NCBI GenBank assembly: GCA_013368325.1
Contig: JAACJK010000070.1
Location: forward strand, 147,250 to 211,249
Length of the DNA stretch: 64,000 bases
Source of the DNA: Ephemerocybe angulata
Lineage: Eukaryota; Basidiomycota; Agaricomycetes; Agaricales; Psathyrellaceae
Direction: 5' to 3'
Shown here: one piece after another, positions 47,172 through 59,130 of the stretch
Layout of the letters: the number at the start of each line of letters is the position of its first letter
Position numbering within the stretch: the stretch's first letter is position 1
Notes under the pieces: model-generated
What the model saw: only the letters and a program-made list of their open reading frames with translations
The model's database searches: none
Told to the model about the DNA's origin: nothing
Translations under genes and position numbers: made by a program

Positions 47172-47466
47172 AGGACCCCTGAATATACCCTGTGAACTCT
47201 GATACTGGAGGGCCTGTTCGTGTCTGGTCAAAATGACCTAAATTCGGCTGAATCTGTCTGGTCTGAGCACAAATATTCGATTTTTGGCTCATTTTCTTCG
47301 ATTTTTCGCCTTTGAACCCGAAAAACGGTCAAATGAGGTCCATTCGGATCGAATGGCACCCAAAGTTTTCGGATTGGAGGACAAAATTTTTCAAAATGTG
47401 TCCGGCGGAGGCCCATATTCTGTCTGGTTGGCGGATCAAAGTTCACAGGGTATATTCAGGGGTCCT
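47172..47466. mobile_element. Non-autonomous hAT-like MITE, 295 bp
   Basis: Terminal inverted repeats of about 31 bp start AGGACCCCTGAATATACCC and continue through TGTGAACT(C/T)TGAT, with one mismatch in the repeat. Flanked by the 8-bp direct repeat ACAAAAGA (47164-47171 and 47467-47474), the length typical of hAT elements. No coding frame of note inside. The three bases after the right duplication (AGG) equal the first three of the element, so an 11-bp shared flank is an alternative reading. Confidence 0.75.
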
Positions 47467-47474
47467 ACAAAAGA

Positions 47475-49339
47475 AGGTGTTTCTTGAGAAATAGAAGGTT
47501 CCCCTATGGCGAGTACTCCGCTTCCACATGATTTCGAGGTCCCATCTATGAGAAGACACGTCTAACCGTCGACCGTCCGATTCGTCTCATATTTTATTCT
47601 GATGTGGAGGTAGACGATACCTTCTCGAGAATAATTAACCATGGCCACCACTCCGCCGACTGACAGAGTGGAAGGTGGCGCTGGCTGGATTAACGTCGGC
47701 AAAGCTCAAAGACGCATGGATTCTTTTCATTGTCACCAAATGACCGAACATGACTTTTTCTGACGAGAATTAGCCACGACATGCATGTGCCTCCAAGTCA
47801 ACATGTCCGCATGCCTGATCGCTGCTAGAGCGCGACGCTGTCCCTCTACACCTGTTACAGCTGTTTTACTAAAGCTTGACACCAATGATCGGATGATAAA
47901 AAAGTGTTCAAATAATCAATAAATTCATTTACACTCCCCCTGCCCTCCTCGCACCTCAATTTAGGTACTTCATGACTGTAATATCTTCTAGTATAATTTA
48001 TGGATGCTCAGAGTGGAGAAGAATCCAAAAAACTGGGCTTGTGCTGTGATACACGGTTTTGGTGGCTTGGCGAGTGAGCTTGATGGGTCTTTGCTTCGTC
48101 GGACCAATAGAAGGCCTTTTCTCAACCAAAATGAGTGTCTTATTACCAATGATAGGGGAAAACCAATTATTTTATTTATTCGTGTATGTTTGTGCCTGCG
48201 GCGCAGAGTGTCAAGCTTTCCTAAAACAGCTGTAAATGGGTGGCTGAACCTAGCGACCGTCCGCTCTACTCCAGCAATACTCCAAGGGATAGCATAGCGT
48301 TCGCATTTTCTCATTAAGGCGATGACAAGTGCTATAGCAGCTGACGGAGGACACGTAGGTATAGAGCATGTGCATGAGGGTCCCCCAAACCGTTGCCTGG
48401 CACCCAAGGCACCGTATCTACACACCTAGTCTACAACGCAATCTCATGTCTCGATCAAAATGATGAAAGAAGAAGAAGGAGAAGAAGCTCCATCCCTCCT
48501 GGCTCACAGTGCCACCCTCAACTGAACCACCTGACATCCAAGTCCAAAAGCGACCACCCAACCCGCCCGATGCTTACCGCCAACCAGCTCGCAAGATAGT
48601 TCAAAGAAGCGAGCACTCCGCCTGCCCTGTCTATGTCCCCCACCGGTGCCCGATTCCAACACGCATCGCAATGATAGACAGGTACACAGAAAGGAAGAGT
48701 CAATCTTCGTCTTCCTAAAACATGGCCCCTCGTCGGATTGACTGACAATCAGTCCCTTTCATGGGTAACGGCTTCTACGCCCGCCAGACTCCATACTCGC
48801 ATTATGTTTTCGGTCTGCTTCTCTTCTGAGGTTCTTCCCCTCTTGATTAATCTTGATATATGTTGTCCGCGATCTTCAAGCCCCAAGCACACAGGTCGAA
48901 CACCGAGATCGCCCTCCTCCCCCAGCGTGCCCGCAGCGCAACCGAGGCTTTTCCTTTCATTGAATCCTTGACATCATCACGAAGAACAAATGGGAAGACG
49001 GACATACAGGTACCTAAGGTATCAGTGGTGTTGCCTTAGATCCTTTACCAGCGCGAAACTGGCCGCGCCACGGACATTTCTGGGGGCTTTCGATTAGAGG
49101 TGAAACCTCAAGTGCACAAGGTTCATCGTTACGCAGAATTGTCGAATGGGGGTGAACGAAATATGTGAGTGCACCTCCGTTCGAATCGAATCGAAAATCG
49201 AAATGAAAACTGAATAAATAAATCGCAAGGTACATGCATCCAAACCTATACAACAACGCATTCGCAGCTCCGTCCCCGACGAATAAAATCGCGAGGCACA
49301 CGCCGATCACCCAACAACCTTCGCAACCAACCACCAAAA
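47475..49339. other. AT-richer intergenic, no gene seen
   Basis: Short open frames only. An AT-rich stretch spans about 47890-48000, and a GAAGAAGGAGAAGAAG purine run lies at about 48468. Confidence 0.5.
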
Positions 49340-50807
49340 TCACAGATCATCCACCTCCATCGAGTCGGTAGTAGGCAGATCAGGTCCCCCATCATGCGCA
49401 GCTTCCTCTTGCCCTCTTCGTCGCCCATGGCTCGAGATCGAATTCCCGTGTGGGGGCGACGGAGATGCACTCGGGCTCATTCTCGAGATCCCAGCAGGCG
49501 TCGAGGGCATGTTCGTAGCAGCACCTGATGCTGATGTAGTAGTAGTAGCTGATATGCGAGCCTGCTTCTTGGACCTGGCGGACGCATTAAAGTGTCCGCA
49601 TTTCGGGCATATAAATTCTGTTTCAGGGAATAGAAGCAGAACATGCCAAAAAGGACGAGGGGATAAGGATAAGTTAGCGTTATTGAATTGAATAGTGATT
49701 ATAACCAAACGATCCGGGGAGAGCCAGGAACGAGGACGTGAATAGGGAAGGAAGCAAGGCACGTACGGGCATCTTCCCACATGCTCTCCTTCACGAGACC
49801 GTTGTGGGTAAAACACTTTTCGCAGATGAGGGCGTAGCGACTGCTTGGCGAGGCAAACGAGTTGTCTTCGTCCCCCAGTAATGCGTCCGCAACCTTGTCG
49901 TACCATTGCTTGCGAGGTGGAGCAATCGGGAAAGACGGGCTCAAAGCTACATGGCGAATAGGTAAGTATGTTTATCAGAAAAACAAAAAAAAAAGACTCT
50001 TTTATTTGATTCACGTACCGGTCAGCCGGGGGTCCAGAGGTTTGGTAGGAGTTTGCGGAATATTGGGGTTTACAGGTCTTAATTGAGGCTGCTGGGGAGT
50101 CGAGAACGGGGCGCCAGGGACAGGTTGACCTGGGGCGGGATTACGATGCCTCAAAGGTGTAGCCTCCGCAGGTGCAGACTCGTCGTACTTCTGGAGCAGA
50201 TCACGGGTGGTGTAGTAGTTCGTCTTCTTCTTGATCTCCTCGACTTTCTCCCGGCGAAGTTTCATTAGCTTCTGAAGAGATTTCTCTACGTCGACCATTT
50301 CATTAAGGAATCAGGTATATGGCAGAGCCCTGCATTACACACCTTCAGCATTGCCTTTGCGTTCGTACCAAAGTTGGACGATGCGGCGAATGAATAGGAT
50401 CCTAGGATGAGGTTAGGTTAGTTCGGTGCGGCTTCCTCGTGGCTAGCGACTTCACGCACACTATAGGGCCTATTACCACGGGCAGAGCCTTCAAGGCTTT
50501 GGAGACCTTTACGTCTCTCCTCGTCCGCTGGGGACCGATATTAGGCACAACTTCGAGGTACCACAGGCTAACGTAGGCGACCCATGCGGCCAGAGTGTAC
50601 AGCGTCACCAGCAAGCTCGAACGGCGTTCCCTCAGCCTTATTTCCGACAGTTTGACCTGGCGATTCTGCACATCGTTTGCGAGGTTTGCTAAGATAGTTT
50701 CGTAGTCCTCCTCGGGCTTCTGTCGTCCAAATCTACCGTTCATTATCAGTTTTTCGAGGACGTTTGAGGTGACGGACCTTGCTGAACCAGCGCTTAAGGA
50801 ACGACAT
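49340..50807 (-). CDS. LNP1: Lunapark, ER three-way-junction protein
   Basis: Begins with a 30-nt exon MSFLKRWFSK (50807-50778), joined across a 58-nt intron to KPEEDYETILANLANDVQNRQVKLSEIRLRERR. Two membrane helices follow (SSLLVTLYTLAAWVAYVSLWYL and ALPVVIGPIILFIRR). Then comes a coiled-coil, basic segment KSLQKLMKLRREKVEEIKKKTNYYTTRDLLQKYDE, a Pro-rich stretch, and the Lunapark zinc ribbon ALICEKCFTHNG...FICPKCGHFN (C-x2-C twice), split by an intron. An acidic, Ser-rich tail ends SMEVDDL (TGA at 49340). This is the canonical order for the Lunapark family, whose members stabilise three-way junctions of the tubular endoplasmic reticulum with both termini in the cytosol. The first intron acceptor was chosen at CGACAG because it restores phase and gives the conserved W-F-x-K-P-E-E-D-Y start. 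Confidence 0.9.
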
Positions 50808-53558
50808 TAGTTTGTAGTCACGATAGAGACACTTTGGCCGGGATGAAGGTCATGGATAAGAGTGAAAATGAGGCCAACACTGCGCCCGCCGTGCTCGACG
50901 TGTTGTCCCCATCGCAAACGTCAGTGGCAGGCCACACGTCATCCACGTGATCCAATTTCAGTTAATCACATGATTGCCTCGGCTTTCCCCGAGCGCCGCC
51001 AAGCGCGCATCGTCGTCGACCTTCGCCTTGCTTTCGTCCCATGCTGTCGTAACATTTGAATCGGAAGTCCTCACATGAGCTTTCTCCGAGCTGGAATCGA
51101 AGTCGTGAACCTCGAACTCATCTCATCGGCGGGACTATGGACGCACGACGCTCTATTCAGCTGCTTTGACTCCACGGTGAGCCTTTTCTAGATAAAGGAC
51201 AAGGCGGTTCAGCTCATCGCATCGCGCCCATCTAGACTTATTGACATCGACCACGCGTGTGCTAAGCCCATGAAATATTAGGTTTGCGGGCGCTCTGGGA
51301 GAGCATCCTGAGGTTGCCGGTCTCGTTGTGAAGCGGGTCGAGAGGCAAACCATTGATAGTTGGCTGCGGCTTCTATCCTTATTCTTTTGATGGACGAGGA
51401 TGAAAAGACGCTGCATCGCCCTGATCCGAGCACCATGATGCTCATGTCTCGATGTATCATCATCGAAGCCAGCATTCAGGCTGTCTGGGCTGTCTCTTCC
51501 CATCCATCGTTGGCTGTGTTTAGAATTCCTGAACGAGGAAATCTTCCTTTTCCGACATTCGTGGGGCAGCTGTACTGGTACCTGGCAGGTACGATTTTAC
51601 TAACGCGCATCTTATCTGGCAGCACTCAGGAGGTGATCGGGCAAACCACCACCTCCGGGCACTCTGCGATGACGAGAAGTACTCTCGATGCCTTTCGCTG
51701 TATTGAATTTGACCAACAAGGTCACACCTCGGCGGAACTTTCCGTTCACTTGCTGAAAGCCTAAGAGCCACAGGAGCTAGCGGGACGCTTATCTGCGTCA
51801 AAACAGTACTGAAAGGTGCGCCATATCTACCTTTGGAGACTCGTCCTGGTTTCTCAGGACTCGTTCGCTTCCAGCGTCATTAGATCGGCGGGGCTTTAGT
51901 GCTTGCCAGGCGTGAATACTGAATAGACACTCCATAAGAATGGGCTCACGAGAGTACTGGGAAATGCCGTGGTATTGGCAGATCGGCTTCATTATCCTCC
52001 AGTGTTGGACATGAAACGTGAGTCTAAATCGATGCATTCAAGGGTTAAACCTTCTAGAGTCGTATTGACCTTTTACTTTACAGCGTTTCCAGGAGCCTGA
52101 TCATGGTAAACGACCCGACGGTTTCTTCCCTAGGGCAGCTTCGCACCGAGGATTTGCGTATGGTGATCAATTAGTATCGCCCCTGAAAGCAATATGGCGC
52201 CCCCACTTCGATCTTCACTAGGGGTAAAGTCGTGAGATAAGAAGCACACTCATATGATCAAGGAGGACAGCTCCATTAATGATGTTGCCGGAACTGCTTG
52301 TGTTAGTCCAGGAGCTTGGGCCCAGCATCGCTTCTGAAGGTCAGTTCCCTTTTCTTATGGAAGTTGAGCTGTCTGACCTCTCCCACACTTGATTGAAAGG
52401 AGGTCCGATTATCCGAGCGGGGAGAGGTGCACTGACGAATAACGTATGTCGACTTCGTTCAGGTCCCATCGCTCGCTCCGCCTTCTTTTCGACGGCTCAA
52501 CTACTGGGATAGCGCGGCTGCTTCTACCTCGAGACCATATTGGAAAGATTGAAGGGTCGCTTCTCCCTCCAAGATGGTGATGGGCATTGTATCATGGACC
52601 TGATAATCGAATCTTATCATTACAGCCATCTGTGAGTTAGGGTGTTCGTGGTGTGTGGCCGATCATTGGTCCTTCCCTTGTACCTGCCCGGAGCATCACT
52701 CGGGCTCGAAATGAGGAACTCGTAGGGGCAGTCAAGGTTTCCTAGAGTCGGTTTTACGCCGCAGCATAAGGTATTGTGGTGAATTAACTCTGACCTGTGC
52801 AACATGCTGATCGTAACTGCTGTAGACCGATCGTATTCATATGGTGGTCCCCGCAGCTGGGTGCCTCGTGGTGGTGACGCATTCCTTCCTGGTTTGTCTA
52901 GGTATCCCTATGTTTCCCGAAACATACTTGAAGAGCGCCTCCGCGGTGACTCGAGCGGACGTTGCCTTACCAATTCTCGGACGGCGTCGGCTTGGTGTGT
53001 TTTTCAGTCAACGATTAAAAAATTAGGTGCTTGCGGCCGAGACGATCTGTATTAAGAACGCGAATCGTTCGATGCACTGCTTGCGACTCGAGTCAGGTCC
53101 GACTTGGGTGCTTCCCGTCCGTACCGTTCGACGTTCGTCGCAACATGAACCCTGGAGCACCAACTGTTTGATGCGATAATCCGAACCGGTCGGGTTGAAT
53201 CAACTTGAATGGGGTCGACCCTTCCTTACGTCAACGGACAGTGTTCGCGGGCCCATCATTCTTTGTTTCCTGCTGGGTACGGGCGGTTATTGGTCAGAGG
53301 GTAGTTAACCGGCCCAGGAACGTTTTTGAGCGGTCCTGGCTGGTCCTGGCTCTACATGGGCACCGGTTGCGGAGGTCAAAGTGGACTCCGTATCGGTGCA
53401 GAGGCATCCCGGGCTCAGTGGACAAGCTTCAGGACCCACGAGATCTATTTCTCGCGGTCAACCCATATTGGGATGTGACCTTTGCTCACCAGATCTAGAC
53501 AACCCTGATTCGATCTCGATGGACTTGTGCTCGGGTGAAGTCCTCATTAGGGAAAGCC
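50808..53558. other. Gene-poor 2.7 kb
   Basis: No confident gene. A fragment near 52283-52340 reads MLPELLVLVQELGPSIAS, like the N-terminal helix of F-box-type proteins, followed by a GTCAGT donor. No continuation was found, so it is at most a relic. The last part is the promoter of the GATA gene. Confidence 0.45.
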
Positions 53559-53566
53559 TATATAAA
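53559..53566 (+). promoter_or_regulatory. TATA box of GATA-factor gene
   Basis: TATATAAA 56 bp upstream of the ATG at 53615. Confidence 0.5.
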
Positions 53567-53614
53567 CGCGCGCTGCGTACCGAATGCTTTCACACCAATG
53601 ACTTTGTGAACACA

Positions 53615-54831
53615 ATGGTACCTCAAGTAATGTCCTCCTACGAAATCGACAAGCGCTTCTCCTCCATCTCACTCGGCTCCTCCATGTACCATGGCCACTA
53701 CCCCTCAGCATCCCAATCGCCCGCGCTGCCCATGTATTCCGAATCCAACAACCTGTGGTCAGGCGGTAAGCATGCTCCGCGCGTCACCGTTTTTATGGAA
53801 AGTAACATTGGCTCTCAGACTCCATGGCGAGTCCCGACTATTCTCCAAGACGCTGGCACGACGACAGGAGGGGCTACCAGCAGCCCTTCCTCTCCGACTG
53901 CAGGACGACCATAAACGAAATGGACTCGCCCGCGTTCCAGCCACTCCTGCTTCCCACCGAGGTCTCTGTGTCTTCCATGATGTCCAGCCACGCTCGCATC
54001 CAGCGCGGGACCGGCTACATGGACTCTCCTTCGACAGACCCAGGCGAGCTCTCCGATCACAGTTCTTCCGGAAGCTGGGTCGGCGAACCTTGGAGCTTTG
54101 GCTTCGACAACGGACGCTCGCCTCCTAACATCAAGCGGTCACGCTCCAGCACCAGCTCGCCCGATTGGGCGTCGGGGCTGAACGTCTCCGTGCCCCCATA
54201 CGACTCGAACTGGACGCACATCATCGCAGGGCCAGACAGCTCCGTCACCCCCTACACCCCCCAGCAGACGATGCTTCTCAATGGCTTCGTCTTCCCGCAC
54301 CGCTTCTCGCCCCTTCCCGAATCACCTTCCCCTCCTCCGATGTATCAGGACTCCCACATATCGCCATCGGCGTCGCTCGAGGGGCGTGCTACCTCTGCTT
54401 CGCATGCGATGGGGATGGGTGGCGCCCATGCTTCTACTCGCGGCGGTGCAGGCTCTGCGAACCTCGATCCCAACGTGAAACGCTGCTCCCACTGCAAGGC
54501 GACACAAACACCACTCTGGCGACGCGACCCCACGACCTTCAAGCCCCTCTGCAACGCGTGCGGCCTCTACCTCCAGCAAAGGAACCGCCTGCGCCCACAG
54601 GTGCTCATTGACGCGGACGTGGACGACGAGGGGGAGGAGGAGGACCAAAACTATGTGGGCCCGGAGTGCAGCCATTGCAGGACACATCATACTTCGGTTT
54701 GGCGCCGGAGCAAAACTGGAGCTCAGTTGTGCAATGCGTGCGGGGTCTATGCGAGGCTGAGGGGCAAGCCAAGGCCGTTGTCGTTGAAGAGAAATAAGAT
54801 TAAGCCTCGCTCGAAGCACCCAAAACCGTGA
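53615..54831 (+). CDS. Two-finger GATA-type transcription factor
   Basis: Exon 1 (53615-53765, MVPQVMSSYEIDKRFSSISLG) and exon 2 (53819-54831) joined by a 53-nt intron in phase; 387 residues. Most of the protein is Ser/Pro-rich and disordered. Finger 1 near residue 273 is CSHCKATQTPLWRRD...LCNACGLY (C-x2-C-x18-C-x2-C). Finger 2 near 334 is CSHCRTHHTSVWRRSKTGAQLCNACGVY (C-x2-C-x17-C-x2-C). It ends with a basic LKRNKIKPRSKHPKP. About 30 acidic residues separate the fingers (DADVDDEGEEEDQN). This lacks the cysteine-rich region that sits between the fingers of siderophore repressors such as Urbs1/SreA, so iron regulation is not implied. A second ATG at 53630 is an alternative start. Nuclear DNA-binding regulator; targets unknown. 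Confidence 0.88.
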
Positions 54832-57800
54832 TCCCTTCTTGATCTCGGCGGTGGACGGACATCTTGGACTCATACTTCTACTTCTTGCTCGGACTGGCGC
54901 TCTTTCCGTTTCTCTTCGTTTCTTGCCGCCCTCATATCTATTTGCATTGCATAACCCTTTTTGCGCATCGATGCGCATTCGCGAACCTGCTTGGACTCTC
55001 GGACACGATGAAGACATAATCACTACTCTACTATTGTACTCTAGATATTGCCGGTACTGTACTACGTTTCTTGACGACTTCGGTAGCCTGTAACGACTTA
55101 GTGCCTCCCTCTTCGTTCTTCGAAAGAACCCCTTTGCCATGACCTGCTTCCACGATCGGACTCTTTGTAGCTACAACGTACGAGTACGGTGCGGACCCAC
55201 GAGGATGAGAAAAACAGTATCTCTTACTGAATGTACAATGGTGTTTACTCTTTTCCGGCTCGCTGTGATGTCAAGGACTGATTGTCCTCGTTCTTCTTAG
55301 CAACCGAGGCAAGTATTAACTTCCTCCCCTCGCCCTACCATACTTGGACGAGCGAAGCCAATTATGCCGAGTATGTGACGTTGTCATCCAAAGTGGCTGT
55401 CAGTGCAACCCTCTCTTCCTCTGGACGACAGTATTCTCTGTATGATGATGGTGGTGGTGGTAATGATGATACCACTGATGATCGAGGTTGCCTGTCAGGG
55501 ATTGTCCATGCGATGATCGTCAGGCCCCTTTCCTGCGAAGAAACAATGGCCAAGTCGCGTCTCTGGCGGGCGATCATCCTGATCCAGCAAAAAAAGGAAG
55601 ATAGTAATCACTTATTAGAACGAGCGCGCTCATACTCAGACACGCATAGTCGCCATGTGTTTGATGAGTTGGAACCTCACAAAACCAGCTTCTCTTCTGA
55701 GCTTGAAGTAGTAACACTTCTCAAGCTCTTCTGGGGCGAGGATGAGAACCCAGGCACGTCAAGCCACCTCTCCTTCCGCACCCCACTATCTATTGTCGAT
55801 CGCGGCTGTTTTAGATTTCAGTTGCATGGCGAACGCAGTCTAAAAACAAGGAAAGGACGATTCGGGCAAAACTCGGGGTTGCGTGTTACAGGAACCCAGT
55901 GGCTTACATCTCAACGAGCTTCGTCGCTCGTCGCATTTTGTGACTCAAAATTTAATCGGCAATAGCATTGAGCTCAGATCGCATAGTCTGCGGGCGGATT
56001 TTACTCAGGTGTTCCGCTAGTGATAGTAGTCTATACGCTTCTAGTCAACTTCCTCTCTCGAACCAAGTTTTGATACTACAACGGTGGCAGGTACCATCGC
56101 ATCCCAACTATCATCGCCGTATATGGACACCGTCTTCGTTTTGCACTCAGCCAGTCTTCAACCGATAGTTGGGGAAGGGCCTGAGTGAGAGTGAGAAATC
56201 CAATTCATTGGTCATGCAACCCACTCCACTTCCACTGTACTCTAAAATTCGAGATCTGGCTTATTCTTAATCCTCCGGATACTCCAAGATCGGCGCTCAT
56301 ATTACATAGCAGTGACCCCAGGTCCTTAACCGCTCAAGGAAGATCCCGCTGCGGTCGCATCGCTTCTCCACCCCACCCCTCGCATAACACCGTACAAAGT
56401 ACAATGAGCGTGGGGCTGATAAGCTAACGCTATCAGCGCGTACGCACAAATTACAAGGCAAGATCACGCCTGTCGTTTCTGGCGAGCTCGCCTCGCAGAT
56501 ACACTTTTCTTCATTCTCCCCTCAGTGCGTTTGAAGGTCCTGACCTGCTCAGGGGCGTTCGCTTGCTTGATCTTATCTCTTTCTCGTCAGCGAATCACCT
56601 AAAACGGGCCGACGGCCATCACTCCATCATCCTCAATGCAAGCGATCATCAAGCCTGCCAACTTGCTCCCATTCCGGGACGACCTTCACCGCCCCCGTCA
56701 TGTCCTGTCAGGACGGCTTGAGCCCGGCATCCCAATACGGCTCGCTCTTCGCTCCAGTTTATCCAGGGAAGGATTTCTAGACTCGTTTCAACGGGGAGCA
56801 CATATCGGGGACATCCGTCTACGGTGACGTTGGAGTGATAGGCAGTCAGACATCGCATTTCTGATGACCATTCCTCGAAGGGGTGGGGTTATCCCAGTTT
56901 GAACACCGAGCGGCGAGAAACCGCGTGGTATGAGCCGGGTTGGGATGGAAATGAGCATCAGCTGGACGGGAGACCCGAGAGCATTACGGAGGGAACTACA
57001 GAAGCGCAGCTGAACATGCCGTAAAGGCTATGGGATCCGATCGTGTTCACAGCTACCTTAAAAATGCACCGCGAACAAAAGAGATGGAGCATTGAACTTG
57101 GGTGGTGCACGCATACATGCTGGAGGACTGTTTTAGAAGGTTGAAGGATTGTATGCCATGATAGACGCCCATTGTGGGTGATGGCGCACAGCCCCGAGGT
57201 GACTCGGAAAGTGATTCGGAAGGTAGGCTATGCTCAAGTATAACTTCCTAGGACCTCCACCGAGGTAACGAGGCTGCTGTGGACGCACCTAACCATATTC
57301 TGTAGCGCAGTCCACACATCGCAAGTTTACCGAAGAAGCCTTTGGCGGGACCCCGCCGCAGAGTATGTGCCCACTGTGGTGGCGTCATCATGGGCGCTTA
57401 ATCAAAACACAACACTCTTTTCAGTCATCGACGACGCCACTGACAGAATTTTTCAAATTTTCAAGGTGAGCGATAAGCCAGTTGGCATACTCCAGTATCT
57501 AGCTATCAGGCTACAAGTTGGCTCATTACGAATTGTCTTGTATGTGAGCTGTATGTGAGTGAACAGGTGTGGGCACGAGAATAAGCGCGGCGGTCGGGCC
57601 TGACTGAATTCCACTCATATGAGGTGAGCATTACTACTGGAAATCAGTAGGCCAGTTTTCCGCACACAAATACGACTTACCTTTCTGAAAATCCTCACTC
57701 GCCCGCCGTTTACCAAGTTGTTCTCACTGACCCGCCGCTACCCATCGTATGGGCATAACCACCGTCCCGTTGGAGCTACACGGCACCAGAGCCGTACCTC

Positions 57801-58740
57801 TGTCATATTTGAATACGAGCGTGGAAATACCAAAAATGCGCCGGTCGGCAAGAGGACAATGGGAACTCAAAAGCACACCCCGGATTCGGAGCGAATGGAC
57901 GCCTCGCTATTCAACAAAGTGAGGGCACCGCGTGGTGCGATGTGTCTAGTGGTACTTGGATGAAACTTCTATTAATTCAGTTGGAGTTACATAAGTATGG
58001 CATCCTGGGAGAGCTTGTGCTCACTATTTGTCCACTGGGATTTGTGAAATGGCTCCGGTTGTGATATCGGGCGGGGTGAGGAGGCACCGCCGCCCTCCAC
58101 AACCGCGGGGAAGTGAGGATGTCCCACTACACTTTTTGGAAGCTCGACTTCATGTTGCTTCTTTCTCCTTCAGTTATTAGATTTGTCCTTGTATTTTGGA
58201 GATTGTCAGGCACTATGTACGCTATGTACGTCGATGTGGCCTGGGGATTTGCCGCCGTTGAGGTATCTCCGCAGCTGAGAACGAATGGCGGGATCGTTAG
58301 CGTAGGCGCTAAGGCGCGCTTTTTAAGGTCGCTCAATGGTTTTCAAGTAAATTGGGACTATATCTGGGCGATTGGACTTGATATACTATAATGTCCTCAT
58401 TTTTGGGCTTTCATGATGTCCCCAGCTCGTCTCAGTCTATGATATGCCGCATGGCTTCATTAATCGGACATAGAGGACTCGATACGGGTATCTGGCGCCA
58501 AGCAGCTCACCTTTATGCCTTTCTGGTTCAAAAGAAAAAAATTCTATTCCTCACACACCATCCTCCCGCTGAATACACATGGCTCATCTCAGCCTGCACA
58601 CCTCGTGGTAGCCCAATTTCCTGCGCGTCCAGGAAATTTGCGACCCTCAGATTATCCAGATCAGACCGTGTTAAATCACATCACGCTTCTCCCTCCATTC
58701 ATGACTCGGTGGCCAGATAACGGACGCCTCGGTCTCTCTG
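54832..58740. other. Gene-poor stretch
   Basis: The longest open frame (55282-55965, plus) has no ATG-supported start context, homology or splice partners that I recognise. A (GATGGTGGT)-like microsatellite lies near 55443-55470. One TAAGCGCC octamer (minus) lies at 57393. Confidence 0.5.
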
Positions 58741-58742
58741 GA

Positions 58743-59130
58743 GTACATGGCAGCCTCGGGCGATCGAGCGAGATGCAGTCGTCGCAGGTCGTCGGTTCAT
58801 CTATCTACAACTTCAAGCGAAGAAGGATACTTGACGCCCACTGTGATGTGAGTGGTGCTGAGCCAGACGCCCGCGGCGCGTCCGACGGATTCGTCAAACA
58901 CGGGATTAGCCATGTTGTATTGGACTCTGACTTTGGAAACCCCAAGGTCCTCAGGTACGGTTTTTGGAGTCGCAATCTGGATAACGGAGGCGGCGGTCTA
59001 CCCACTCGGCGTATATGGTGTGCTCGGGCGATCGCAGCAATCAGGAGAGCTACCCAATCGATATTCTAGCACTAGCGCGTCCGATGGATTCGTAGAAACG
59101 GGGTCCTCTGTACTTCTGCTTCTCTGACGT
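58743..59130 (+). repeat. Degenerate direct repeat
   Basis: GTACATGGCAGCCTCGGGCGATCG at about 58743 recurs as GTATATGGTGTGCTCGGGCGATCG at about 59010. GCGCGTCCGACGGATTCGT at about 58877 recurs as GCGCGTCCGATGGATTCGT at 59075. The offsets differ (about 268 and 198 bp), so one copy carries an indel of about 70 bp. The translated pieces (GVHGSLGRS..., GVYGVLGRS...) suggest a duplicated coding fragment of unknown family. Confidence 0.6.

Noticed and set aside
52283..52600. Possible F-box-like N-terminus (MLPELLVLVQELG)
   Set aside because: Only about 20 residues fit, and downstream exons with leucine-rich repeats were not found.
55282..55965. 227-codon open frame on the plus strand
   Set aside because: No ATG in good context, no recognisable domain, no supporting introns; composition looks like chance open frame in GC-moderate DNA.
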